DNA of 64,000 nt from Empedobacter falsenii (GTDB taxonomy: Bacteria; Bacteroidota; Bacteroidia; Flavobacteriales; Weeksellaceae): positions 2,854,001 through 2,918,000 of the forward strand of contig NZ_CP040908.1 of the NCBI RefSeq assembly GCF_013488205.1, in the 5' to 3' direction. The position numbers and the translations under genes are program-made. Position 1 is the stretch's first letter; each line of letters opens with the position of its first letter. The notes under the pieces are model-generated. The model searched no databases. It had not been told where the DNA came from and saw only the letters and a program-made list of their open reading frames with translations. Below, in pieces: positions 46,808 through 56,200 of the stretch.

Positions 46808-46811
46808 ATTT

Positions 46812-49415
46812 ATGCAAAAAAAAATTACAACAAATATAACACTTATCTCTTGTTTAGGTTTACTTTTTTATAGCTGTAGTACAACTAAAAAAGTACCTGA
46901 AGGAGAATATTTGTTTGTAAAGAACAAATTTATCTACGATAAAGAAGATCCCGATATTAAGAAGAAAAAAACTATAATCAACAAAGATTTAAGTGATTAT
47001 GTGAAACAAAAACCAGCTGGTAAGTTCCTTGGTTTTTTCCCTCTTTGGCAATGGGTTTATAATTGGTCTCCTGCAAAATTTGATGAAACTTTTCAGGAAT
47101 ATTATCGACAAGATGCTTCGGTTCGTAACCAAAAATTATTGGACAGTTTACTAACGAAGAATAATCTTAGCGAATATGTTGGGCACAGTTTATGGAAAGA
47201 ACGTCTTTATTATAGTCAAGGTGAGGCTCCAGTTTTGTTGGATGAACAACAATCAGAATTTTCGGCAAAGAACTTAAATAGATTATTTCATGACAAAGGT
47301 TATTTCGATTCGAAAGTAGCTGTTTCCTATAATAAAGATTCTGTTGCAAAAAAAGCAGAAACAATTTATGATATTAAGTTAGGTGAACCTTCTTATATCG
47401 AAACATATGATCAAAAAATATCTGATCAAAAAATAGAAGAATATCTTAATTCTCCAATTGGGAAACAAACTGTTTTGCATCCCGGAGATCAATATAATTT
47501 TGACAAATTTGAAGAAGAACGCGATCGTATCATCGATTTGTTAAAGAATAGAGGCTACTATGATTTCAATGATTCGGGCGAAGATTTATATTTTGAAGCC
47601 GATACATTAAAAAGTAACAAACGTCTTGATGTAACGATGTTTATTGATAAATATATTCAAGATTCGTTGAAAACGGATAGTATTACACCTTTTACGCAAT
47701 ACCGTTTTGGGAAGATAAACATTTATGCAGATTCTCGCAGTTTTGTTGATGATGAAAGTAAATTAATCAAAGAAGAATATAAAGATTATAACGTTTTATA
47801 TACAAAAGAACCAGAATATCGACCAAGATATTTTACAGATGCATTTGTAATTCGTCCAGGTCAACTGTATCGTCAACGACAAGAAATTCAGACAAAACGT
47901 AATATTTTCAAGAAAGAAAATATTAACTTACATGGATTCAGAATTAATAAACAAGATTCTATCCTAAATGTAGACGTTTTCTTTACGCCAAAAAAGAAAT
48001 ATGACTTGAATCTCTTTGTCGAAAGTTATGCTTCTCGCTACATGAACTTTGCAATTTCTCCCGGAATGACTTTAACTTCGAGAAATTTATTTGGAGGAGG
48101 AGAAAATTTAGAAACAACTTTGAAAGGAACTTTAGGTTCTGTCAACAAAGATTTCTCAATGAATAAAGCATTCTTAAATGCTTATGAAATCGCTATCGAA
48201 ACAAAGTTGAAATTTCCTTATTTATTGACACCAATTAATCTTGATAATATTTTACCAAAACGTTTTACTGCCGAATCTGCTATTAGAATGAATGCAAGTA
48301 CGCAAAAAAATGTAGGTTTAGACAAAACGACTTATGGTTTTGGTTTTGATATGGATATTTCGAGTTCGGAGTTTCAACACAAAGTCTCTTTGTTTAATAC
48401 GGAATTTATTAGTAATCGTAAAAAAGATCGCTATTACGAAGTATTTACAAAAGATAATAATACAAAAAACGAAGTAAAAGATTTATATTACGCATACAAT
48501 CCTAATGCACCAATTTATGTAACGGACGATGAATTAACAGACGCAATCGAAGCTGACAAAGGATTCCAAAGTTCATTAACAGGAGAAGATGCAAAGTTGT
48601 ATGTTGATTTTGAGAATATGTTATATAGAAAAGCTAATATTTCTCAAAATGTGTTAATCAACTCTTTTATCTATCAATTTACATTTAATCAAGAAAATTC
48701 ATTTCGACCAAAAAGTAATCCTTGGTTTATTCAAGCGAGAATTGAATTAGCAGGAAATGTATTAAGAGGTTTAGACAAGGCTTTTGGTTTTAATAAAGCA
48801 GAACCAGATCGAGAAGGAAATCAAGCAGGTTTGATCTTTGGAATTCCTTATTCTCAATTCGTAAAATTTGATGTGGATGTTAGACGAAAATTCAAATTAA
48901 ATTCAAATTCTAGCGTAGCAGGACGTTTCTTATTCGGAATCATTCAACCATATGGAAACTCAGATGTTGCACCCTTTGTAAGAAGTTATTCGGCTGGAGG
49001 AGCAAATGATGTTCGTGGTTGGGCTCCTTTAACATTGGGGCCTGGAAGTAAACCACGTATCGATTCTAAAAATCAAAGTTTAGAATTCGAAAGCATGAAA
49101 TTATTATTCAATGCTGAATATCGCTTCAATCTTTTTGGAAGTTTGGAAGGTGCATATTTTCTTGATGCTGGTAATATTTGGGGTGTTAATAAAAATCGTC
49201 CAGAAACATTATTTAAGTTCAAAGATTTTTACAAAGAATTCGGAATTGGTTCTGGATTAGGTTTCCGTTATCACATTGGTACGTTTGCAATTGTAAGATT
49301 TGATTTGGGTTACAAAATTTATGACCCTTCTTATGAATTAGGTGATCGCTGGCAATTTGACAATTTTAATTTGCTTAAACCAAGAATCCACTTCGGAATT
49401 AATTATCCTTTCTAA
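46812..49415 (+). CDS. tamL: TamL-like outer membrane lipoprotein (BamA/TamA superfamily)
   Basis: 867 residues. The start MQKKITTN is chosen because it gives a lipoprotein signal peptide, LGLLFYSCSTTKKVPEGEYL; the frame extends 61 codons upstream over the divergent gene with no sensible signal. N-terminal POTRA-like region, then a 16-strand beta-barrel ending in ...RIHFGINYPF with the terminal aromatic. The lipidated TamA homologue TamL is a Bacteroidota feature and works with TamB in outer membrane assembly. tamB is not in view. Confidence 0.88.
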   Translation: MQKKITTNITLISCLGLLFYSCSTTKKVPEGEYLFVKNKFIYDKEDPDIKKKKTIINKDLSDYVKQKPAGKFLGFFPLWQWVYNWSPAKFDETFQEYYRQDASVRNQKLLDSLLTKNNLSEYVGHSLWKERLYYSQGEAPVLLDEQQSEFSAKNLNRLFHDKGYFDSKVAVSYNKDSVAKKAETIYDIKLGEPSYIETYDQKISDQKIEEYLNSPIGKQTVLHPGDQYNFDKFEEERDRIIDLLKNRGYYDFNDSGEDLYFEADTLKSNKRLDVTMFIDKYIQDSLKTDSITPFTQYRFGKINIYADSRSFVDDESKLIKEEYKDYNVLYTKEPEYRPRYFTDAFVIRPGQLYRQRQEIQTKRNIFKKENINLHGFRINKQDSILNVDVFFTPKKKYDLNLFVESYASRYMNFAISPGMTLTSRNLFGGGENLETTLKGTLGSVNKDFSMNKAFLNAYEIAIETKLKFPYLLTPINLDNILPKRFTAESAIRMNASTQKNVGLDKTTYGFGFDMDISSSEFQHKVSLFNTEFISNRKKDRYYEVFTKDNNTKNEVKDLYYAYNPNAPIYVTDDELTDAIEADKGFQSSLTGEDAKLYVDFENMLYRKANISQNVLINSFIYQFTFNQENSFRPKSNPWFIQARIELAGNVLRGLDKAFGFNKAEPDREGNQAGLIFGIPYSQFVKFDVDVRRKFKLNSNSSVAGRFLFGIIQPYGNSDVAPFVRSYSAGGANDVRGWAPLTLGPGSKPRIDSKNQSLEFESMKLLFNAEYRFNLFGSLEGAYFLDAGNIWGVNKNRPETLFKFKDFYKEFGIGSGLGFRYHIGTFAIVRFDLGYKIYDPSYELGDRWQFDNFNLLKPRIHFGINYPF

Positions 49416-49452
49416 AAAAACATCTATATTTGTTTCACAAAATACTAACATA

Positions 49453-50520
49453 ATGAGCAGAAAATTTCCTGCCGGTGTTGCTACCGGTTCATTAGTTCAA
49501 GACATTATCAATGATGCAAAAGCAAATCAATACGCTTTACCAGCGTGTAATGTCATCGGTTCAGATACTATTAACGCTGCAATGGAAGCTGCAGTTGAAG
49601 TAAACTCTCCAGTTATTATTCAATTTTCTAACGGAGGTGCTGCTTTTAATGCCGGAAAAGGATTAAAAGGAGAAAATCAACTTTCTGCTATCAAAGGTGC
49701 TATTGCGGGAGCAAAACATATTCACACTTTAGCTGAGTCTTACGGAGCTACTGTAATTTTACATACAGACCATTGTGCAAAAAAATTATTGCCTTGGATT
49801 GATGGAATTATGGACGCTAACGAAGAACATTTTAATAAATTCGGAAAGACTTTATTTAGTTCTCACATGTTAGATTTATCTGAAGAGCCTTTAGAAGAAA
49901 ACGTAGAAACGTGCAAAAGATACTTAGAAAGAATGTCTAAAGTTGGAATGACTTTGGAGATGGAATTAGGTATCACAGGTGGTGAAGAAGATGGTGTTGA
50001 CAATTCTAATGTTGATAATTCATTATTATACACTCAACCAGAAGAAGTTGCTTACGTTTACGAAAACTTAAAATCTATTTCTGATAATTTCTGGATTGCT
50101 GCAGCATTTGGTAATGTACACGGTGTTTACAAACCAGGAAATGTTGTCTTGACTCCTAAAATTTTAGATAACTCGCAAAAATACATCAACGAAAAATATG
50201 GTGTAGACAACGCTGTTAACTTCGTATTCCACGGAGGTTCTGGTTCTACTTTAGAAGAAATTAGAGAAGCAATTAGCTACGGAGTTATCAAAATGAATAT
50301 TGATACAGATTTACAATATGCATTTATGGAAGGAATTCGTAAATATTTTGACGAAAATGCAGCTTATTTACAAGGGCAAATTGGAAACCCAGAAGGTCCA
50401 GAATCTCCTAACAAAAAATATTATGATCCACGCGTGTGGTTAAGAGCTGGAGAAGTTACTTTCAAAGATAGATTAATCCAAGCTTTCCACGATTTAAATA
50501 ATGTTAATACTTTAGGATAA
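49453..50520 (+). CDS. fbaA: Class II fructose-bisphosphate aldolase
   Basis: 355 residues from MSRKFPAGVATG. Cleaves or forms FBP in glycolysis/gluconeogenesis. TVILHTDHCAKK carries metal ligand His and catalytic Asp; NVHGVYKPGN and FHGGSGSTLEEI hold the other two His ligands and the phosphate site. The upstream frame from 49342 overlaps tamL and lacks homology, so it is rejected. TATATTTG at 49425-49432 is a -7 candidate. Followed by accD after 43 nt. Confidence 0.95.
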   Translation: MSRKFPAGVATGSLVQDIINDAKANQYALPACNVIGSDTINAAMEAAVEVNSPVIIQFSNGGAAFNAGKGLKGENQLSAIKGAIAGAKHIHTLAESYGATVILHTDHCAKKLLPWIDGIMDANEEHFNKFGKTLFSSHMLDLSEEPLEENVETCKRYLERMSKVGMTLEMELGITGGEEDGVDNSNVDNSLLYTQPEEVAYVYENLKSISDNFWIAAAFGNVHGVYKPGNVVLTPKILDNSQKYINEKYGVDNAVNFVFHGGSGSTLEEIREAISYGVIKMNIDTDLQYAFMEGIRKYFDENAAYLQGQIGNPEGPESPNKKYYDPRVWLRAGEVTFKDRLIQAFHDLNNVNTLG

Positions 50521-50563
50521 TCTTTTCACTAAGATTATTCTTACCCAAATAAAAACAGAGAAT

Positions 50564-51412
50564 ATGCCTTGGTTTATTAGAAGCAAGAAAAATATTACAA
50601 CGCCTACAGAGTCTAAAAAAGACGTTAAGAAAGGCTTATGGTATAAAACACCATCAGGAAAAATTATTGAAACTGAAGAACTGAAAGCAAATGCGTATGT
50701 AAGTCCAGAGGATGATCATCACGTACAAATTGGTTCTCAAGAATACTTTGATATCTTGTTTGATGATAGTAAATTCACAGAATTAGATACAAAAGTAGAA
50801 AGTAAAGACCCATTAAATTGGACAGATACAAAACCTTATAAAGATCGTTTGAAAGAAATTAAAAAGAAAACGGGAATGACAGATTCTATTCGCAATGCGA
50901 CAGGAAAAATTCATGGACGTGACATTACAATTTCTTGTATGGATTTCAAATTTATTGGAGGTTCTTTAGGATCTGTAATGGGAGAAAAAATTGCTCGTGC
51001 AATTGATTATTCTATCAAACACAAAACACCTTACATTATCATTACACAATCTGGTGGTGCGCGTATGATGGAAGCTGCAATTTCGTTGATGCAATTAGCA
51101 AAAGTAGAAGCTAAATTAATTCAATTAGCAGACAACAACATTCCTTACATTACAATCTTAACAAATCCATCTTTCGGAGGAATTACAGCATCTTTCGGAT
51201 CAATTGGTGACGTTATTATGGCAGAACCAGGAGCATTAATTGGATTCGCTGGACCACGTGTTATCAAAGAAACAATTGGTAGAGATTTACCAGAAGGATT
51301 CCAAACTTCTGAGTTTTTATTAGAAAAAGGCTTCGTTGATATGATCGTTCACCGTAAAAAGATGAAAGATAAAATAAAAGAAGTAGCTGATATGTTAATG
51401 CCTATCAACTAA
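50564..51412 (+). CDS. accD: Acetyl-CoA carboxylase carboxyltransferase subunit beta (zinc ribbon lost)
   Basis: 282 residues. Transfers the carboxyl from biotin to acetyl-CoA with AccA in fatty acid synthesis. The crotonase-type core is complete (ITQSGGARMMEAAISLMQ, GGITASFGSIGDVIMAEPGA, FAGPRVIKETIG). The N-terminal zinc ribbon of other AccD proteins has four Cys (CxxC-15-CxxC). Here the same spacing reads T29-P-S-G32 and S47-P-E-D50, so no Cys remains. The fold may persist without zinc. AccA is not in the window. Confidence 0.95.
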   Translation: MPWFIRSKKNITTPTESKKDVKKGLWYKTPSGKIIETEELKANAYVSPEDDHHVQIGSQEYFDILFDDSKFTELDTKVESKDPLNWTDTKPYKDRLKEIKKKTGMTDSIRNATGKIHGRDITISCMDFKFIGGSLGSVMGEKIARAIDYSIKHKTPYIIITQSGGARMMEAAISLMQLAKVEAKLIQLADNNIPYITILTNPSFGGITASFGSIGDVIMAEPGALIGFAGPRVIKETIGRDLPEGFQTSEFLLEKGFVDMIVHRKKMKDKIKEVADMLMPIN

Positions 51413-51457
51413 TTAAAATAAGTGCAAATATATTTTTAAAATTTTATTCAAATTTGA

Positions 51458-51490
51458 TTTGGATTATTAGAAATTGATTTTATATATTTG
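51458..51490 (+). promoter_or_regulatory. Promoter of the tRNA operon
   Basis: TTTG at 51458-51461, 21-nt spacer, TATATTTG at 51483-51490, 10 nt before the first tRNA. One of the clearest promoters in the window. Confidence 0.8.
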
Positions 51491-51500
51491 CACTCCAATC

Positions 51501-51573
51501 GCGAGAATAGCTCAGCTGGTAGAGCGCAACCTTGCCAAGGTTGAGGTCGCGGGTTCGAGCCCCGTTTCCCGCT
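51501..51573 (+). tRNA. tRNA-Gly(GCC)
   Basis: 73-nt cloverleaf; anticodon loop TTGCCAA gives GCC. T-loop TTCGAGC is normal. The acceptor stem pairs GCGAGAA with TTCCCGC, leaving an A4:C69 mismatch. CCA is not encoded. Confidence 0.97.
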
Positions 51574-51608
51574 CTTTGAAATATAAAAATTCATAAAAAT
51601 CAAATTTT

Positions 51609-51692
51609 GCCTTGGTGGTGGAATTGGTAGACACGCAGGACTTAAAATCCTGTGTCCATTAGGACGTGCGGGTTCAAGTCCCGCCTGAGGTA
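51609..51692 (+). tRNA. tRNA-Leu(TAA), copy 1
   Basis: 84-nt class II tRNA with a long variable arm (TGTCCATTAGGACGT region). Anticodon loop CTTAAAA gives TAA. Identical to the copy at 51818. Confidence 0.97.
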
Positions 51693-51721
51693 CTTTTTAA
51701 TTTGATTTTTACAATTTGCAC

Positions 51722-51794
51722 GCGGGAATAGCTCAATTGGTAGAGCGTCAGCCTTCCAAGCTGAATGTTGCGAGTTCGAGTCTCGTTTCCCGCT
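51722..51794 (+). tRNA. tRNA-Gly(TCC)
   Basis: 73-nt cloverleaf; anticodon loop CTTCCAA gives TCC. The acceptor stem GCGGGAA / TTCCCGC is fully paired, unlike in the Gly-GCC gene. Confidence 0.97.
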
Positions 51795-51817
51795 CAACTT
51801 CTTTCCTAGAAGTGGAT

Positions 51818-51901
51818 GCCTTGGTGGTGGAATTGGTAGACACGCAGGACTTAAAATCCTGTGTCCATTAGGACGTGCGGGTTCAAGTCCCGCCTGAGGT
51901 A
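51818..51901 (+). tRNA. tRNA-Leu(TAA), copy 2
   Basis: Second, identical copy of the Leu-TAA gene, last gene of the operon before a terminator. Confidence 0.97.
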
Positions 51902-51905
51902 CAAC

Positions 51906-51938
51906 AAAGCTCAAGAATTTATTTTCTTGAGCTTTTTT
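51906..51938 (+). terminator. Terminator of the tRNA operon
   Basis: 12-bp perfect stem (51906-51917 with 51924-51935), 6-nt loop, T run. Confidence 0.92.
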
Positions 51939-51991
51939 TATGCTCCAAATAATTATATCTTTATCCTCATAATAAAGTACGTTTTTATCAC

Positions 51992-53239
51992 ATGATTCAA
52001 AAATCATTTCTAAGAAAAACACTCTTTACTCTTACCTTTTTACCTTTATTTTCGTATAGCCAAGAATCGAAAAGTTCGGATGATTTATTTCAAGAAGCGC
52101 GTCACAAAGCTTTCGAAGAAAAAGATTATACAACTGCCAAGAAACTTGCATTACAAGCTTTAGATCAATCGCCAGAATATACAGATATCGCTGTTTTTTT
52201 GGGACGAATATATACGTGGAATGATGAAACCGAAGAAGCGAGAAAAGTTTTTCAGAATGTTGAAAAAAACATGGATCCCTCTACCGATTTCTATTTAGCT
52301 TACACATCACTTGAATATTGGAATGATAATTATACAGAAGCCGTTTCTATTATTGATCGTGGATTAATTAAATATCCTAAAAATGAAGAATTATTGTTAT
52401 TGAAAGCTAAAGTTCTTAATTCGAATAATGCTTATGAAGAAGCTTCAAAAACAATCAAAGAATTATTAGCGATCAATCCTAAAAATACTGAAGCACGTGA
52501 ATTAGCAAATCGAATCGAAATCAATAATACTAAAAATGCAATTAGTGTAAATTATAATTACTCACATTTTGACAAGCAATTTGCAGATGATTGGCATCAA
52601 GTTTCGGTTAGTTATAAAAGACAAACTTCGATAGGTTCATTGGTCTTTAAAGTAAATTACGCAAACAAATTTAAAGATAACGGTGTTCAATATGAAGTAG
52701 AAGCTTATCCAAGACTTTCTAATACATTTTACATGTACGTTGGTGGTGGATATTCCGATAGTGATGGAATTTTCCCTAAATATCGCACAGGAGCCTCTCT
52801 TTACGCTAATTTACCTAAAAGTTTTGAAGCCGAGTTAGGTTATCGTCAACTTCATTTTTCGGATGATGTTTGGATGTTTACAGGATCAATTGGAAAATAT
52901 TATAAAAATTATTGGTTCAATTTACGTGCATTTGTGACACCAAGTAACAACAATATTTCACATTCGTATACATTCACAATGCGTTATTATACGGGCGATG
53001 CAAACAATTATTTAAGCTTAGCGATTGGTACAGGTATTTCGCCTGAAGATTTTAACAACAATCTTTTAGAGGATACAACTTACAAATTGAAGTCCTTCAA
53101 AATTGGAGCAGATTATAATTTTTCAATCAATGATTTAAATTTAATTTCAATTGGTGCAAATTATTACAATCAAGAATATCGTCCAAATCAAAAAGGAAAT
53201 CAATTTGATATAAGTGTCTCGTACAGCCGAAAATTCTAA
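51992..53239 (+). CDS. YaiO-family outer membrane beta-barrel protein with TPR domain
   Basis: 415 residues. Signal peptide ends near LFSYSQ (residue 23). TPR-type helical repeats fill residues about 30-185 (DIAVFLGRIYTWNDETEEARK, NEELLLLKAKVLNSNNAYEEA). The C-terminal ~225 residues form beta-strands of a small outer membrane barrel ending ISVSYSRKF. The TPR-plus-barrel layout is like PgaA, the poly-GlcNAc exporter, on a smaller scale. Its 3' end overlaps the convergent polysaccharide synthase gene by 4 nt, which supports a joint role in export of the polymer. Confidence 0.85.
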   Translation: MIQKSFLRKTLFTLTFLPLFSYSQESKSSDDLFQEARHKAFEEKDYTTAKKLALQALDQSPEYTDIAVFLGRIYTWNDETEEARKVFQNVEKNMDPSTDFYLAYTSLEYWNDNYTEAVSIIDRGLIKYPKNEELLLLKAKVLNSNNAYEEASKTIKELLAINPKNTEARELANRIEINNTKNAISVNYNYSHFDKQFADDWHQVSVSYKRQTSIGSLVFKVNYANKFKDNGVQYEVEAYPRLSNTFYMYVGGGYSDSDGIFPKYRTGASLYANLPKSFEAELGYRQLHFSDDVWMFTGSIGKYYKNYWFNLRAFVTPSNNNISHSYTFTMRYYTGDANNYLSLAIGTGISPEDFNNNLLEDTTYKLKSFKIGADYNFSINDLNLISIGANYYNQEYRPNQKGNQFDISVSYSRKF

Positions 53240-56200
53240 TTGATATAATGATTAAATATAGAATCAGGAACCATTTTTTGAGTATTTTTCAAAGAATGGT
53301 TTTTTGTTTTAAAGCTTTTCAATCGATTTTTCAACTCTGTTTCCATTTTCGAATTTTGTTCAACATCTTCTGTTAAATTCTTTTCGATTCGATATAATTT
53401 CCCTCCCGATAAATGATAATTCTGGAAAACATAATCATCCAAAATATTTTTATTTTGCATTAATGGAACGCCTTGTTTTCTATAATTTGCTTTACCGTTT
53501 TCTAAATTCTGTCCCATCCAAGTCACATAATTCGGTAATTTCATTTGATACGAATCTCTAAAATATGTCACAAAAGTCGGTGCAACATCAAAATGCGTTA
53601 CAATGTTTGACATCTTTTTCGGTGTCTTTAACAAAGGAGAATAGACAATTATCGGAACATGAAAACGATCGATCTTTGTTTCCATCGGAACTTCAGGCAT
53701 TCGATGATCTCCAGTAATCACAAAAATAGTTTGATTAAAATCTGAACGTTTTTGATATGCTTCAAAAAAGTTTTTTACTGCTTCATCAACACTCAAAAAA
53801 GTAACCAATTGTTGTTTATACTTTTTTACTGTCGTCAAAGTCGACGCATCATAATTTCGTGATTTAATCAACGTTTCAAACTGCTTATTATATTTCTCAA
53901 CATTGTTTATTAAGAAAGGACTATGCGTCGCTAACGTCATCAAAACATTAAAATATGGTTGATTATTTTCTTTCTGCGTTACTAAATATTTTTTGAACAC
54001 TGAATGATCGTCAAATCCCCAAGAAAATCCATTATTTGATGGAATTTTAGCATAATTATTTTCGTAATCATTTTCATCAATAATTGTTTCAACACCCGAA
54101 TAATTCAAATATTTTGACATAAAATCAAAATCAGCATCACCACCGTAAAAATAACCAGTTTTATAACCATTACTTTTTAACAAATTATACAAATTGAAAT
54201 GTTGAGGTAAGTTTTTTTGTTCCATAAAACCATTTTCAGCAAATGGCAAAGACCCCGTCAATCCAGGTAAAACTCCATATGTTCTTCCCGTCGTGCTTAA
54301 TCCATTTTCCCAATACAAACTCTTTTTCGAAAGCTGATCGATATATGGTGTAAAAGAACCTAAATATGCAACTTCGTTACTAAAAGCTCGTCCCAAACCT
54401 TCAATCACATTAAAAACAACATTCGGTTTTTCTGTTGTTAGATTAAATTGATCCGCGAAGAAATTTTTATTCTCATCTTGATACAAAAATGGATAATTAG
54501 TTTTATCAAAATAATGTCGATTATCTTCTTTATTTGAACTCGAATTTGAGTTTAAAAAATCAATTTCCGAAAGTTTATCTTCTGCATATTGTTCAAACGA
54601 ATTTGAGAAAAAATAAGACGACTTACTCAAAATTAGATTAGATGAAAACTCATCATTTTGAGTACTTTTCAAATACAAATTAATTGGAATAATAAACGAT
54701 AAAAAACTCAAAACTATTAATGGAAATTGAAGAAATTTTTGATTGATTTTTAATCTATAACTGTAAATAAAAATCGTTGTTAAAATAGCAATTGCAACGA
54801 TTGACAAAAGAATGTTTGTAATATTTACAACGCCTGATGCACCAATAATTAATTTCAATTCTTCGAACGTATAAGAAAACAAATCTGAACCTAATAAATT
54901 GAGCGTTGTTTGAAAATATTTAATCAATAAAACATTTGAAATAATTAAAAAAGAATACGCAAAAACGATCCATTTTTTTGCCCAACTTATCGAATAAAAT
55001 TGCAGTAAAAAATATATAAAACTTACAACAAAAATACTATCTAAAGCAAAAACGATATTATGTACGAATAAGTCAAAAAATAAAGTTTGATTAGAAGTTG
55101 TTGTAAGATTTTCTTGATAAAGATAAAATTCAAGAATTGTTGACAATCCAAAAAGTAACAAATAAACCAATGAAATGAACGTAGTTTGCTGAATTAAATT
55201 AATGAATCCAAGTTTCAGTTTTTGCCAAATAGATAATTCTTTCGATTGATTTCCACCAAAACCTTGTCGCGTCATTTCTCCCCACGAATTATTTTTCAGA
55301 AAGAAATCCTTCACCCCTTTCACGCCTGCCATCACAACAAACGGATGAAATGTAAACGGCTCTATAAACGCCGTAAAAAATAATTTCGGAATATCGCCTT
55401 TTTTGTGATAAACATTATACGTCATCAAATCAATCAGAATGGCATAAATCGAATATAATATTCCATAAAGCAACACAAAAGCCATTAAAGGAAAGAAAAT
55501 ATGCCAATTAATAAATCCTAAAAAGAATAAAACTACGAAAATGATCCAACCAATGTATTCGATAATCGGTCCTAAAAATTCGAAGAAAAACCAATACGGA
55601 TAACTCATCATTCCAAGTTTTCCATATTTAGGATTGAAAAATAAAATACGATGTTTCCACAATGTTTCTATCGTTCCACGCATCCAACGATTGCGTTGTT
55701 TGGTCAAAATTTCTTTACTTTCTGGCACTTCGGTCCAACAAAGCGGATCGGGAATATTCACCACTTTATAGGCCAATTTTTGTTCGTGCATATAACGTCT
55801 CATTCGCACAACAAGCTCCATATCTTCGCCAACTGTATTGTGATCGTAACCGCCACACTGGAGTACAATTTCACGATCAAAAGCACCAAAAGCACCCGAA
55901 ATCAGCATCAAACCATTGGCGCGCGACCACGCCATTCTTCCCAAAAGAAATGCTCGAATGTATTCTAACGCTTGCGCTCTTCCTAAACGAGTTTTTGGCA
56001 AATTAACATCGACAATTTTTCCGTCAACAATGGTACAATTATTCGCCAAACGAATAACTCCTCCACATGCAATTACTTTTGCTTTTGCTTCATCCATAAA
56101 CGGTTTTGCTAGCTTCAGAATCGCATCTTGTTCTAAAATACAATCGACATCAATACAAACAATATAATCGTTTGTTGCAATATTAATTCCGACATTTAGC

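Noticed and set aside
46629-46811. Longer start for tamL
   Set aside because: It overlaps the divergent methyltransferase and hides the clear lipoprotein signal at MQKKITTN.
49342-49452. Longer start for fructose-bisphosphate aldolase
   Set aside because: Overlaps tamL in another frame; the conserved family N-terminus begins at 49453.
51642-52022. 126-residue open frame on the minus strand across three tRNA genes
   Set aside because: It is the antisense of tRNA-Leu, tRNA-Gly and the terminator; such frames (GLEPARPNGHRILSPA type) are a known annotation artefact.
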